Shown here piece by piece: positions 8,009 through 15,860 of a stretch of 64,000 nucleotides of DNA; positions within the stretch are counted from its first letter, which is position 1, and every line of letters starts with the position of its first letter. Where the stretch lies: NCBI GenBank assembly GCA_029556545.1, contig JAKQEQ010000193.1:1-64000 (forward strand), written 5' to 3'. The translations under genes and the position numbers were made by a program. Below the pieces are notes generated by a model. The model was not told the origin of the DNA and searched no databases. It was given only the letters and a program-made list of their open reading frames with translations. The stretch comes from Candidatus Hydrogenedentota bacterium (GTDB lineage Bacteria; Hydrogenedentota; Hydrogenedentia; Hydrogenedentales; JAGMZX01).

Positions 8009-8483
8009 CTGTATCGTTAATGCGTCGCCGTTGATTGCACTGGGCTTGGTCGGTCGGATTGGGTTGTTGGAGCGGCTCTTTGATTCGGTGGTTGTGCCTC
8101 AAGGCGTTGTTGAGGAGATCAGTGCGGGCGACAAAGACGATGCGGCACGTTGTTGGCTGGAAGGCGAGGGACGCCGCTGGACGGTACGCAGTATCAGCGT
8201 GCATCCGGTCATCGCGGGTTGGGATTTGGGAAAGGGGGAATCCGAGGTACTTTCCTGGGGCTATACGCTGAAGGGCCACGTGTTGATCCTCGATGACGGC
8301 GCCGCGCGAAAGTGCGCCAGAAGTCTTGGTATGGCCTGCCGGGGTACTCTGGGCTTGCTGGTGTCGGCCAAGCAGCAGGGCCTGCTCGATGCGGTTACAC
8401 CAATCTTGCATGCCTTGGAGAGCGCCGGTATCTGGATGCGCCCCGAACTGATCGCGACGGTAAAGCGATTGGCGGGTGAATAA
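8001..8483 (+). CDS. DUF3368 PIN-like toxin
   Basis: 160 residues, full family length. It starts with DCIVNASPLIALGLVGRIGL, where the first conserved acidic residue of PIN nucleases is replaced in the DUF3368 manner by NASPLI. LGKGESEVLSW and ILDDGAARKCARSLGM carry the remaining conserved acidic residues, and a GTLGLLVSAKQQGL helix closes the fold. The family is predicted to be an RNase toxin neutralised by UPF0175. Translation is coupled to the upstream antitoxin by an 8-bp overlap. Confidence 0.82.
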   Translation: MPDCIVNASPLIALGLVGRIGLLERLFDSVVVPQGVVEEISAGDKDDAARCWLEGEGRRWTVRSISVHPVIAGWDLGKGESEVLSWGYTLKGHVLILDDGAARKCARSLGMACRGTLGLLVSAKQQGLLDAVTPILHALESAGIWMRPELIATVKRLAGE

Positions 8484-8595
8484 CCGTACTGAGCACGTCT
8501 CCACGGCGCGCGCTTTCATGGGTTTTCGCGCAAAACGGGGTATCGCGCCGGGCGCGCCGCGCAACCGTGCCCAAGGCGCCGTGCCCAAGGCGCGT

Positions 8596-8625
8596 TTGAC
8601 TTCCGAACCGCTCCAGGGGTATAAA
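8596..8625 (+). promoter_or_regulatory. Strong sigma-70-like promoter for the aldolase gene
   Basis: TTGACT (8596-8601), an 18-bp spacer, then TATAAA (8620-8625): 5/6 matches in each hexamer. It lies ~147 bp before the ATG of the class II aldolase and just after a short direct duplication of GTGCCCAAGGCGC (8568-8593). Confidence 0.6.
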
Positions 8626-8771
8626 TACCCACGGTGTTAGCGGACACCGCGCCCACCTCAAGCCCGAAAGGGCGTCCCGAATTTCTGGGAAAACGTGACA
8701 AGCGTCGTGTGCGCACGCGAGGGCGCGCAAACCGGCAATGGCGCGGCCATGCCCCGAGGAGTTTATGTATT

Positions 8772-9923
8772 ATGCCTCTAGTACCCATGCGTCAGATTCT
8801 TGATGAAGCGGCGAAAGGCGGCTATGGCGTGGGCGCCTTCAACGTGAACAACATGGAGCAAATCCAGGCGATCATGGAGGCGGCCAACGACACCGACAGC
8901 CCGGTGATCATCCAGGCAAGCCGCGGCGCGCTGAAATACAGCAAGATGATCTACCTGAAAAAGCTGATGGAGGCGGCGGTCGAGGAATACCCGCAGATTC
9001 CGGTCGCGATGCACCTGGACCACGGCAACAGCGTCGAGACGTGCCTGCAGGCCATCGAGCTCGGCTTCACGTCCGTCATGATCGACGGCTCGCTGGACGA
9101 GTCCGGTAAGAAACCCAACAAATACGAACAGAATGTCGCCGTCACGAAGAAGGTGGTGGAACTGGCCCATCCGCTCGGGGTGACGGTCGAGGGCGAGCTC
9201 GGCTGCCTTGGCGGGATCGAGGACGGCCACGGCGCGGGCTTGAGCACGGAAGAGGTCAACACCCACTTGACGGACCCGAAGCAGGCCGAGGAATTCGTGG
9301 CGTTGACGGGCGTCGACGCGCTTGCCGTTGCCATCGGCACGAGCCACGGCGCGTACAAATCAGGCCGGGTAGACCCGAAGACGGGCGAAGTGCTGCCGCC
9401 GGTTCTGGCCATGGATCGGATCCACGAAATCCATGAGCGCATGCCGAATTGCCACATGGTCATGCACGGTTCGAGTTCCGTGCCGCCGGAGCTGACAAAT
9501 GAGGTCAATGCCCACCACGCGGTCCAGCGCGTTGACGGCGATCCGGCGAAGCTTCGGTTTATGGGTAAGGTGTTCAACCTGCATGACGCCCTGGACATGG
9601 CCGCGTTCCTCATGACCTTGACGACGCAAAACCGGATGCCCGGCACGCAGGGCGTGCCGCTGGAACAGATAGCGGACGGCATCCGCCACGGGGTGCGCAA
9701 AGTCAACGTGGACACCGACAGCCGCCTGGCCATTACCGGCGCGATCCTTCGGGTCTTCGCCGAGAGTCCGGGCAAATTCGACCCGCGCGACTACCTCAAG
9801 CCGGCGCGCGAGGCCGCGTACAAGGTTTACGTCGAGCGGATGAAGGCGTTCGGCCAGGCTGGCCACGCCCGCGACTACGCGCCGATGACCCTTGGTGATA
9901 TGAAGGCGGTTTACGGCAAGTAA
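8772..9923 (+). CDS. fba: Class II fructose-bisphosphate aldolase
   Basis: 383 residues. It cleaves fructose 1,6-bisphosphate to dihydroxyacetone phosphate and glyceraldehyde 3-phosphate in glycolysis and runs the reverse step in gluconeogenesis. Class II (Zn-dependent) features are clear: the start VPMRQILDEAAKGGYGVGAF, the HLDHGNS motif with Asp83 and zinc ligand His84, GELGCLGGIEDG, GTSHGAYK, HGSSSVP and KVNVDTDSRLA. A ~25-residue stretch (LMTLTTQNRMPGTQGVPLEQ) before the KVNVDTD motif is the longer loop seen in the larger bacterial subtype. ATG 8772 is preceded by GAGGAG, and a near-consensus promoter sits upstream. It is probably monocistronic. Confidence 0.95.
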   Translation: MPLVPMRQILDEAAKGGYGVGAFNVNNMEQIQAIMEAANDTDSPVIIQASRGALKYSKMIYLKKLMEAAVEEYPQIPVAMHLDHGNSVETCLQAIELGFTSVMIDGSLDESGKKPNKYEQNVAVTKKVVELAHPLGVTVEGELGCLGGIEDGHGAGLSTEEVNTHLTDPKQAEEFVALTGVDALAVAIGTSHGAYKSGRVDPKTGEVLPPVLAMDRIHEIHERMPNCHMVMHGSSSVPPELTNEVNAHHAVQRVDGDPAKLRFMGKVFNLHDALDMAAFLMTLTTQNRMPGTQGVPLEQIADGIRHGVRKVNVDTDSRLAITGAILRVFAESPGKFDPRDYLKPAREAAYKVYVERMKAFGQAGHARDYAPMTLGDMKAVYGK

Positions 9924-10109
9924 GCGCATGACTCGTCGCGCATTCGTCCTCCTGATCGATTGCCGCGTCGCGCGGTCCGTTTGGCGTCACGCCGCGCAAG
10001 TGCGGTAAGCTGGCCGTGTTTGGGCGTGCCCTCGTGGAATAGGCGTTTATCCCCGGGTGTTCTTCGACGCGAGGGCGGTCGGCGGAATAGACAGGGCGAA
10101 TCCAGGCGC

Positions 10110-11030
10110 ATGCACATTATTCTTGCGAAACCCCGCGGTTTCTGCGCGGGGGTCGAGCGGGCCATCAAGAGCGTCGAGCGCGCGCTCGAACGCCACGGTC
10201 CGCCCGTTTACGTGCTCAACAACATCGTGCATAACGCCCACGTGGTCAACGAACTGCGCCGCAAGGGGGCCATCTTCGTCAAGCGCGTCGAGGAGGTTCC
10301 TGAAGGATCGCATCTCCTGTTCAGCGCCCACGGTGTCGGCCCGGACCGCTGGGACAGCGCGCAGCGCCTGCGCCTCGAAATCATCGACGCCACCTGCCCT
10401 CTCGTCGAAAAGGTCCACCACGAAGCGCGGCGCTTCGCCGCGCGCGCCATGACCGTCATTCTTATCGGCGAGGCCGGCCACGACGAGACCATCGGCACGA
10501 TGGGGCAGGCGCCGGCCCACATTAAGCTGATCCAGTCCAAGGAGGAAGTCGCGGACCTCGAAGTGGAGGACCCCGAGCAGGTGGCGTACATCACCCAGAC
10601 CACGCTCAGCGTCGAGGACTGCGCCGAGATCATCGAGGCGCTGAAGCAACGGTTCCCGAATATCGAAGGCCCCCCGAAGGAAGATATCTGTTACGCGACC
10701 TCGAATCGCCAGGCCGCCGTGCGCGCGTGGACCCCCGAGGCCGACCTCGTTCTCGTCGTCGGCGACACCGAGAGCGCGAACTCGACCCGCCTCGCCGAGA
10801 TCGCCGGAAACCACGGCAAGCCCGCCTACCTCATCCCCGACGCCGCGGCCATCGACCCGGCCTGGATCGACGGCGTCGATCGCGTGCTCATCACGTCGGG
10901 CGCGTCCGTGCCCGACCGGCTGGTCCGCGAAGTCATCGAGCGCCTGCGCGCCATTGCGCCCTGCGAAGTCGAAGAGCGCATCCTCGTCGAGGAGAGCATC
11001 CACTTCCGCCTGCCGAAGAACGTCGCGTAA
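10110..11030 (+). CDS. ispH: 4-hydroxy-3-methylbut-2-enyl diphosphate reductase (LytB)
   Basis: 306 residues, the full length of the family. IspH carries out the last step of the MEP isoprenoid pathway, reducing HMBPP to IPP and DMAPP with a [4Fe-4S] cluster. All three cluster cysteines are present: Cys12 in RGFCAGV, Cys96 in DATCP and Cys194 in EDICYATSNRQ. The substrate-binding histidines (NNIVHNAHV, SAHGVG) and GDTESANSTRL are also present. ATG 10110 was chosen because the protein then begins MHIILAKPRGFCAGV as in other family members. It stands alone between the aldolase and phosphomannomutase genes. Confidence 0.96.
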   Translation: MHIILAKPRGFCAGVERAIKSVERALERHGPPVYVLNNIVHNAHVVNELRRKGAIFVKRVEEVPEGSHLLFSAHGVGPDRWDSAQRLRLEIIDATCPLVEKVHHEARRFAARAMTVILIGEAGHDETIGTMGQAPAHIKLIQSKEEVADLEVEDPEQVAYITQTTLSVEDCAEIIEALKQRFPNIEGPPKEDICYATSNRQAAVRAWTPEADLVLVVGDTESANSTRLAEIAGNHGKPAYLIPDAAAIDPAWIDGVDRVLITSGASVPDRLVREVIERLRAIAPCEVEERILVEESIHFRLPKNVA

Positions 11031-11084
11031 GTCTCGAACCAATAGTCGCCCGCCGTCGGTAACGCTTGCCGCATCGCTCCGGCG

Positions 11085-11115
11085 TTGGACGCGCCCCCCG
11101 CCGTTCCCTTAGAAT
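11085..11115 (+). promoter_or_regulatory. Possible promoter for the phosphomannomutase gene
   Basis: TTGGAC (11085-11090), a 19-bp spacer and TAGAAT (11110-11115), 34 bp before the ATG. The -10 is good but the -35 is weak and the spacing long. Confidence 0.3.
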
Positions 11116-11149
11116 CGGGCCGGTGGAATGCAGCAGAGGAATGGAGACC

Positions 11150-12517
11150 ATGGATCTTAATCTGACCATTTTCCGCGAATATGACATCCGGGGCATTGTG
11201 GGCCAAGACCTCGACGAAGGGATCATGACGGTCTTGGGCAAGGCCTATGGCGCATACATCGCGGGGGCGCGCAAGCACAACGTGATCGTCGTCGGACGCG
11301 ATGGACGCCTCCACTCGAAGGCCCTGTCTGACGCCCTGATCGCCGGCGTCACCGCCTGCGGCCTCGACGTGATCGACATCGGCGAGGTCCCGTCTCCGCT
11401 CACGTATTTCGCCGCGAACACCATGGACATCGACGGCTTTCTCATGCTGACGGCGAGCCACAATCCGTCGGAATACAACGGGCTCAAGATCGGCGTGGGG
11501 ACAACCACGATATACGGCGCGGAAATCCAGCGGTTCGGCCAGATCGCGCAGGCGGGCGTCTTTCCCATCGCGGACACGTCGGGCCGCGTGACGACGCGCG
11601 ACGTCGTGCCCGAGTACCTGGACGACGTGTGCGGGCGCATCCGGCTTGCGCGAAAACTCAAGGTGGTCGTGGACGGCGGAAACGGCGTCTCGGGACCCAT
11701 CGCCGTGCCCCTGTTCGAGCGCCTCGGCTGCGAGGTCATCCCGCTTTTCTGCGACGTGGACGGCAGATTCCCGAATCATCACCCCGATCCGACGAAGATT
11801 GCGAACCTCACCGCGCTGATCGAGACGGTCAATCGCGAAAAGGCGGACGTGGGCATCGCCTTCGACGGCGACGGCGACCGCATCGGCGGCTGCGACGATC
11901 AGGGCAACCTGCTCCAGGGCGACCGCCTGCTCGCACTTTTCGCGCGATCAGTGCTGCGGGAAGTCCCCGGCGCGACCATCATCGGCGAGGTCAAGTGTTC
12001 GCGCGGCCTGTACGAGGACATCCGGCGGCACGGCGGCAACCCGATGATGTACCGCACGGGCCACTCGCTCATCAAAGCGAAAATGAAGGAGGTCGGCGCG
12101 GAACTCGCGGGCGAAATGAGCGGCCACATCTTCTTCAAGCACCGGTGGCTCGGCTTCGACGACGCCGCCTACGCCGCCGCGCGCTTGCTCGAAATCATCG
12201 CCGACTCTTCGGAACCGCTCAGCGCCATGCTTGCCACCATCCCGAAGCGTTTCGATACGCCGGAACTCGAAATCAAGAGCGACGACCGGAAGAAGTTCGA
12301 GGTGGTCGAGAAGGCCACACGCTACTTCAAGGACGAGTTGGGCCTCGAAGTCGTCACCGTGGACGGCGCCCGCATCGAGTTCCCCGACGGCTGGGGCCTA
12401 CTCCGCGCGTCAAACACGGCCCCCAAGCTCATCGCCCGCGTCGAGGCCGACAACGAAGCGCGCATGAACGAAATCCTCGCACTGATCAAGGACAAGGTCG
12501 CGGAACTCAATACGTGA
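11150..12517 (+). CDS. Phosphomannomutase / phosphoglucomutase
   Basis: 455 residues of the alpha-D-phosphohexomutase family, which interconverts hexose 6- and 1-phosphates to feed nucleotide-sugar synthesis. The phosphoserine loop TASHNPSEYNG places the catalytic serine at residue 103. The Mg-binding loop DGDGDR is at 239-244, sugar recognition GEMSGHIFF lies near residue 325, and the C-terminal phosphate-binding region is RASNTAPKL. The start FREYDIRG is typical of ManB/AlgC-type enzymes. ATG 11150 has GAGGA 9 bp upstream; an ATG at 11141 is too close to that site. Mannose versus glucose preference cannot be settled from sequence. Confidence 0.93.
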   Translation: MDLNLTIFREYDIRGIVGQDLDEGIMTVLGKAYGAYIAGARKHNVIVVGRDGRLHSKALSDALIAGVTACGLDVIDIGEVPSPLTYFAANTMDIDGFLMLTASHNPSEYNGLKIGVGTTTIYGAEIQRFGQIAQAGVFPIADTSGRVTTRDVVPEYLDDVCGRIRLARKLKVVVDGGNGVSGPIAVPLFERLGCEVIPLFCDVDGRFPNHHPDPTKIANLTALIETVNREKADVGIAFDGDGDRIGGCDDQGNLLQGDRLLALFARSVLREVPGATIIGEVKCSRGLYEDIRRHGGNPMMYRTGHSLIKAKMKEVGAELAGEMSGHIFFKHRWLGFDDAAYAAARLLEIIADSSEPLSAMLATIPKRFDTPELEIKSDDRKKFEVVEKATRYFKDELGLEVVTVDGARIEFPDGWGLLRASNTAPKLIARVEADNEARMNEILALIKDKVAELNT

Positions 12518-12624
12518 CGCCCATGCCGCGCCCTTTGCGGCGTCGTGCGCATGGATTCGTTGCCGGGCGATTCCCCACCACTCGGACTGCAGGTTTCCCG
12601 CCTGCGCCCCCAGGAACCGAGGAC

Positions 12625-13095
12625 CTACTCCGCCAACTCGAACGGCGCGGGCGGCGGCGCCTCGACGGTGCCGGCGCGCGCGCGTTCCTGCGCGCCCTCG
12701 AGGATGGGCCGAATCACCAGACCGTACGTAAACCAGGCGAAGACCACGACCGCACACACGGTGCCCCACGCGATGACGTCGGTCAGCCACGCGGGTCGGT
12801 CCAGCGGGTCGTGGCCGGACGTGGCCCGGCGGAATACGGGCTGTTTGCGCGGCGCGCCGAAGCAGGCGTGGAATGCGAACAGAAACGGCTCGGGATCGAG
12901 TTCCAGGTGCTGGCAGTAAGTCTTGAGGAACCCGGCGGCGAAGGTCGCGCCGGGCAAGCCGCGCACGTCGCCGGTTTCGAGCGCGCGCAAGTGCGCGATC
13001 TGCACGTGGATGGCCTCGTGCACCTCCACGAGCGTCCATCCCAGTTCTTCCCGGCGTTCACGCAGCAGTTTCCCCTGTTCGGCGAACCGGCTCAT
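12625..13095 (-). CDS. RodZ-like membrane HTH protein
   Basis: 156 residues. An N-terminal helix-turn-helix domain (about 5-75: LLRERREELGWTLVEVHEAI, GLPGATFAAGFLKTYCQHL) is followed by a basic linker and one transmembrane helix (about 103-128, LTDVIAWGTVCAVVVFAWF). Such proteins link cell-shape or division machinery to the membrane, as RodZ does with MreB. The periplasmic beta domain (DUF4115) of classical RodZ is missing; only ~28 residues follow the helix. Its ATG overlaps the stop of ftsK by 4 bp, so the two are translationally coupled. Confidence 0.75.
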   Translation of the reverse strand: MSRFAEQGKLLRERREELGWTLVEVHEAIHVQIAHLRALETGDVRGLPGATFAAGFLKTYCQHLELDPEPFLFAFHACFGAPRKQPVFRRATSGHDPLDRPAWLTDVIAWGTVCAVVVFAWFTYGLVIRPILEGAQERARAGTVEAPPPAPFELAE

Positions 13096-15542
13096 TCCTG
13101 ATCGTCCTCCGGTGGCGCGTCCACAAGAATCTCGCGCGCCTTGCTTCCCACGTGCGGTCCTACGATCCCCTTCAACTCCATAATGTCGATCAACCGGGCG
13201 GCCCTAGTGTACCCCACCCGCAACCGCCGTTGCACCATCGAAATCGAGGCCTGACCCGTCTCGATCACCACCCGGACCGCATCGTCAAACAGCGGGTCCG
13301 ACTCATCCACCACCTCGTCGCGCGGGTCTCCGCCTCTCCCGAACCTCTCGATTTCGTCTTTGTACTGCGGCGGGGCCTGCGTTTTCAAGTAGCCGATCAG
13401 GGCGTTCATTTCCGCGTCGCTGACGAACGCCCCCTGGATGCGCACCGGTTTCGAGTGGCCCGCCGGCAAGTACAGCAAATCGCCCATGCCGATCAGCCGC
13501 TCCGCCCCGATTTCGTCCAAAATACACCGCGAATCCACCCGCGACGACACCTGGAACGACACGCGCGCCGGGAAGTTCGCCTTGATGACGCCCGTGAGCA
13601 CGTCCACCGACGGACGCTGGGTCGCGATGATCAGGTGGATGCCGACGGCCCGCGCCTTCTGCGCGAGCCGGCCGATCGCGTCCTCGACCTCCGCCCGCGC
13701 CTGCATCATCAGGTCCGCCAACTCGTCGATGACGCACACGATGTACGGCAGCTTGCGAATCACGCTCACCGATTCGTTGTCCGCCGCCTCCGCGTCGCCC
13801 TCGACCTCGATCTCGCCGTTCTCGACGCTCTCGTTGTACACCTCTATATTACGGCAGTTCAGGTAGGCGAAAAGCTGGTACCGCTCCTCCATCTCGTGGA
13901 TAAGCCAGTTGAGCGCGGTCGCCGCCTTCTTCGGCTCGACCACCACCGGCGTGATCAGGTGCGGGATGTCGTTGAAAATCATGAACTCGACCATCTTCGG
14001 GTCGATCAGCACCAGTTGCAGTTCCTCCGGCGTGTGGCGGAACAGCAGACTCGATAGCAACGCCTTTACGCACACCGTCTTGCCCGTGCCCGTCGCCCCC
14101 GCCACCAACAGGTGCGGCATGGTCGCCAGGTCCGTCACCCGCGGCGCGCCCGAGATGTCCTTGCCCAGCGCCAGCGGCAGCCTGCCGTTGAACTGCGTGA
14201 ACGCCCGGCTTTCGAGCAACTCGCGGACCAGTACCTGGTCGCGCTCGACGTTCGGCACCTCGATGCCCACGCGGCCCTTGCCGGGGATCGGCGCCTCGAC
14301 CCGCACCCGGTGCGCCTTCAGCGCCAGCGCGAGGTCGTCCGCCAGCGCGAGAAAACGGCTGACCTTGATGCCCGGCGCCGGCTCGAGTTCATACCGCGTG
14401 ATCGTCGGCCCGCGCGTATAGTCCGTCACGCGCGCCTCGATACCGAAGGTCAGCAGGGTCTTCTCCAGCAGCGCCCCCGTGTGGGCCAATTGCTCGTTCA
14501 AGTTCTTGATCACGCGCGGCCGCGGCTCGTCCAGGAGCTCCAGCGACGGGCGCGTGTAGAACCGCGGGTATTCGTAGTCCGGCGGCAACTCGATTTCCGC
14601 CACGGGACGCTTCCGCTTCACTACGCGGCGCACCGGCTGCGACAGCGCGTATGCGTCCCCGACCAGGTCCATCTGCCCGTCGTTCGGGATCGGCCTCTCC
14701 GGCGTCTCAACCAACTCGACCGTCGCGTGCAGCGGCGACGCCTCGGGCGCCCCAAACGGCCCCGCGATTTCCGGGATCGCCTCGAAGGGCGTGTCTTCCT
14801 CCGGCGGCCCGTCAAACGGCAGTTCCGCCGTCTCCGGCGGAAGTATCGGCGCCGGCGCTGACAAAGCGTCGTTGTCCGGCGCCGGCGCGCGGCGACGAGA
14901 CGCGGCGCGTTCCGGCGCGGGCGCATGCTCCCGCGCGCGGCGTTGGCCCCAGTGTGCCCGCAATACCGTCACCCACAGTATGTTCGCCCGCACGAAATGC
15001 TTGATCACCACCCGCGTCAACCGAAACGCATCGAGGAAGAGAAATTCGGTCGACAGCAGCAGCCCGATCAACGCCATCGTGCCGCCGATGACGTTGCAGC
15101 CGACCCGCCCGAACGCCGGGAGGAACAGTCGGTCCGCCACGAACGCGCCCAGCGCGCCCCCCGGCAGCGAATGCCGCGCCACGTCCGCGAAGTTCAAGTG
15201 CAGCAACCCCGCCACCGCCCCCACCAGCAGGCACATACCCACGATCCGCGTCAGCAGCCGGTTCAGCGGCTTGTAACGGAATAACATCAACCCCCATAGC
15301 AAGGTCATAAAGTAGATTACATGCGCCGCCCCGCCCACCAGCACCGCCAACGCCCCCGAAACCAGCGCCCCCGGCCACCCCAGTAAATTCGGCGCGTCGG
15401 CCAGTCCGTCCAGATACCGGTGCGAATACTGCTGGTGCGCGTCCGTCACCAACGCCAGAAAGAGGAGGAGCGTAAGCATGAACAAGCAGACGCCGAGGAT
15501 TTCACAACGCCGCTCATTTTCCAATTTATTTAGAAATAGCAT
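13092..15542 (-). CDS. ftsK: DNA translocase FtsK/SpoIIIE
   Basis: 816 residues. It is an ATP-driven pump that moves chromosomal DNA through the closing septum and coordinates dimer resolution. Four transmembrane helices lie in the first ~180 residues. A Pro/Ala-rich linker (about 205-325) is followed by the alpha/beta motor: ARVTDYTRGPTITRYELEP, Walker A GATGTGKT at about 481-488, and Walker B VCVIDEL near 600-606, then TQRPSVDVLTGVIKANFPAR. A C-terminal gamma winged-helix domain (about 740-812) would read KOPS-like sequences. ATG 15542 precedes a short cytoplasmic start and the first helix. The gene is first in a two-gene operon with the RodZ-like gene. Confidence 0.95.
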   Translation of the reverse strand: MLFLNKLENERRCEILGVCLFMLTLLLFLALVTDAHQQYSHRYLDGLADAPNLLGWPGALVSGALAVLVGGAAHVIYFMTLLWGLMLFRYKPLNRLLTRIVGMCLLVGAVAGLLHLNFADVARHSLPGGALGAFVADRLFLPAFGRVGCNVIGGTMALIGLLLSTEFLFLDAFRLTRVVIKHFVRANILWVTVLRAHWGQRRAREHAPAPERAASRRRAPAPDNDALSAPAPILPPETAELPFDGPPEEDTPFEAIPEIAGPFGAPEASPLHATVELVETPERPIPNDGQMDLVGDAYALSQPVRRVVKRKRPVAEIELPPDYEYPRFYTRPSLELLDEPRPRVIKNLNEQLAHTGALLEKTLLTFGIEARVTDYTRGPTITRYELEPAPGIKVSRFLALADDLALALKAHRVRVEAPIPGKGRVGIEVPNVERDQVLVRELLESRAFTQFNGRLPLALGKDISGAPRVTDLATMPHLLVAGATGTGKTVCVKALLSSLLFRHTPEELQLVLIDPKMVEFMIFNDIPHLITPVVVEPKKAATALNWLIHEMEERYQLFAYLNCRNIEVYNESVENGEIEVEGDAEAADNESVSVIRKLPYIVCVIDELADLMMQARAEVEDAIGRLAQKARAVGIHLIIATQRPSVDVLTGVIKANFPARVSFQVSSRVDSRCILDEIGAERLIGMGDLLYLPAGHSKPVRIQGAFVSDAEMNALIGYLKTQAPPQYKDEIERFGRGGDPRDEVVDESDPLFDDAVRVVIETGQASISMVQRRLRVGYTRAARLIDIMELKGIVGPHVGSKAREILVDAPPEDDQE

Positions 15543-15860
15543 ATTCAGTACGCCGTCCAGCGAATCGCCTTCCTGCTATGATGCGCTCATCTTAGCAGAG
15601 ATTCTCCGGTTTTGCAACAACATATTGCGTATCTCACGCAGGGTATAACTACATATGGCCAGGACGGCCCTGCGGAACGCTTGAGGAGTTTTCTCTTGAC
15701 AACAAGACGCCCCGGCTCCCGGACATGCCGCACCTGCCCGCCGAAGAACCGGGTCCAACGGCGGCAGCGTGCCGCGCGGCCATTGACTGCATCGCGCGCG
15801 CCGGGGTACCCTGCGGCGCATGGGTCGTTGTTGGCGAGCGTATCGAAAGGGGATCAGTCC
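15543..15860. other. Divergent intergenic region between ftsK and a secreted enzyme gene
   Basis: It holds the promoters for two divergent genes, but no firm -35/-10 pair was found for either. An extended -10-like TGCTATGAT at 15574-15582 (plus strand) is too far from the next start to be assigned with confidence. No gene or RNA was recognised. Confidence 0.5.

Noticed and set aside
11629-13101. A 490-codon open frame on plus across the phosphomannomutase 3' half and the RodZ-like gene
   Set aside because: Overlaps two well-supported genes in other frames; composition is Arg-rich and motif-free.
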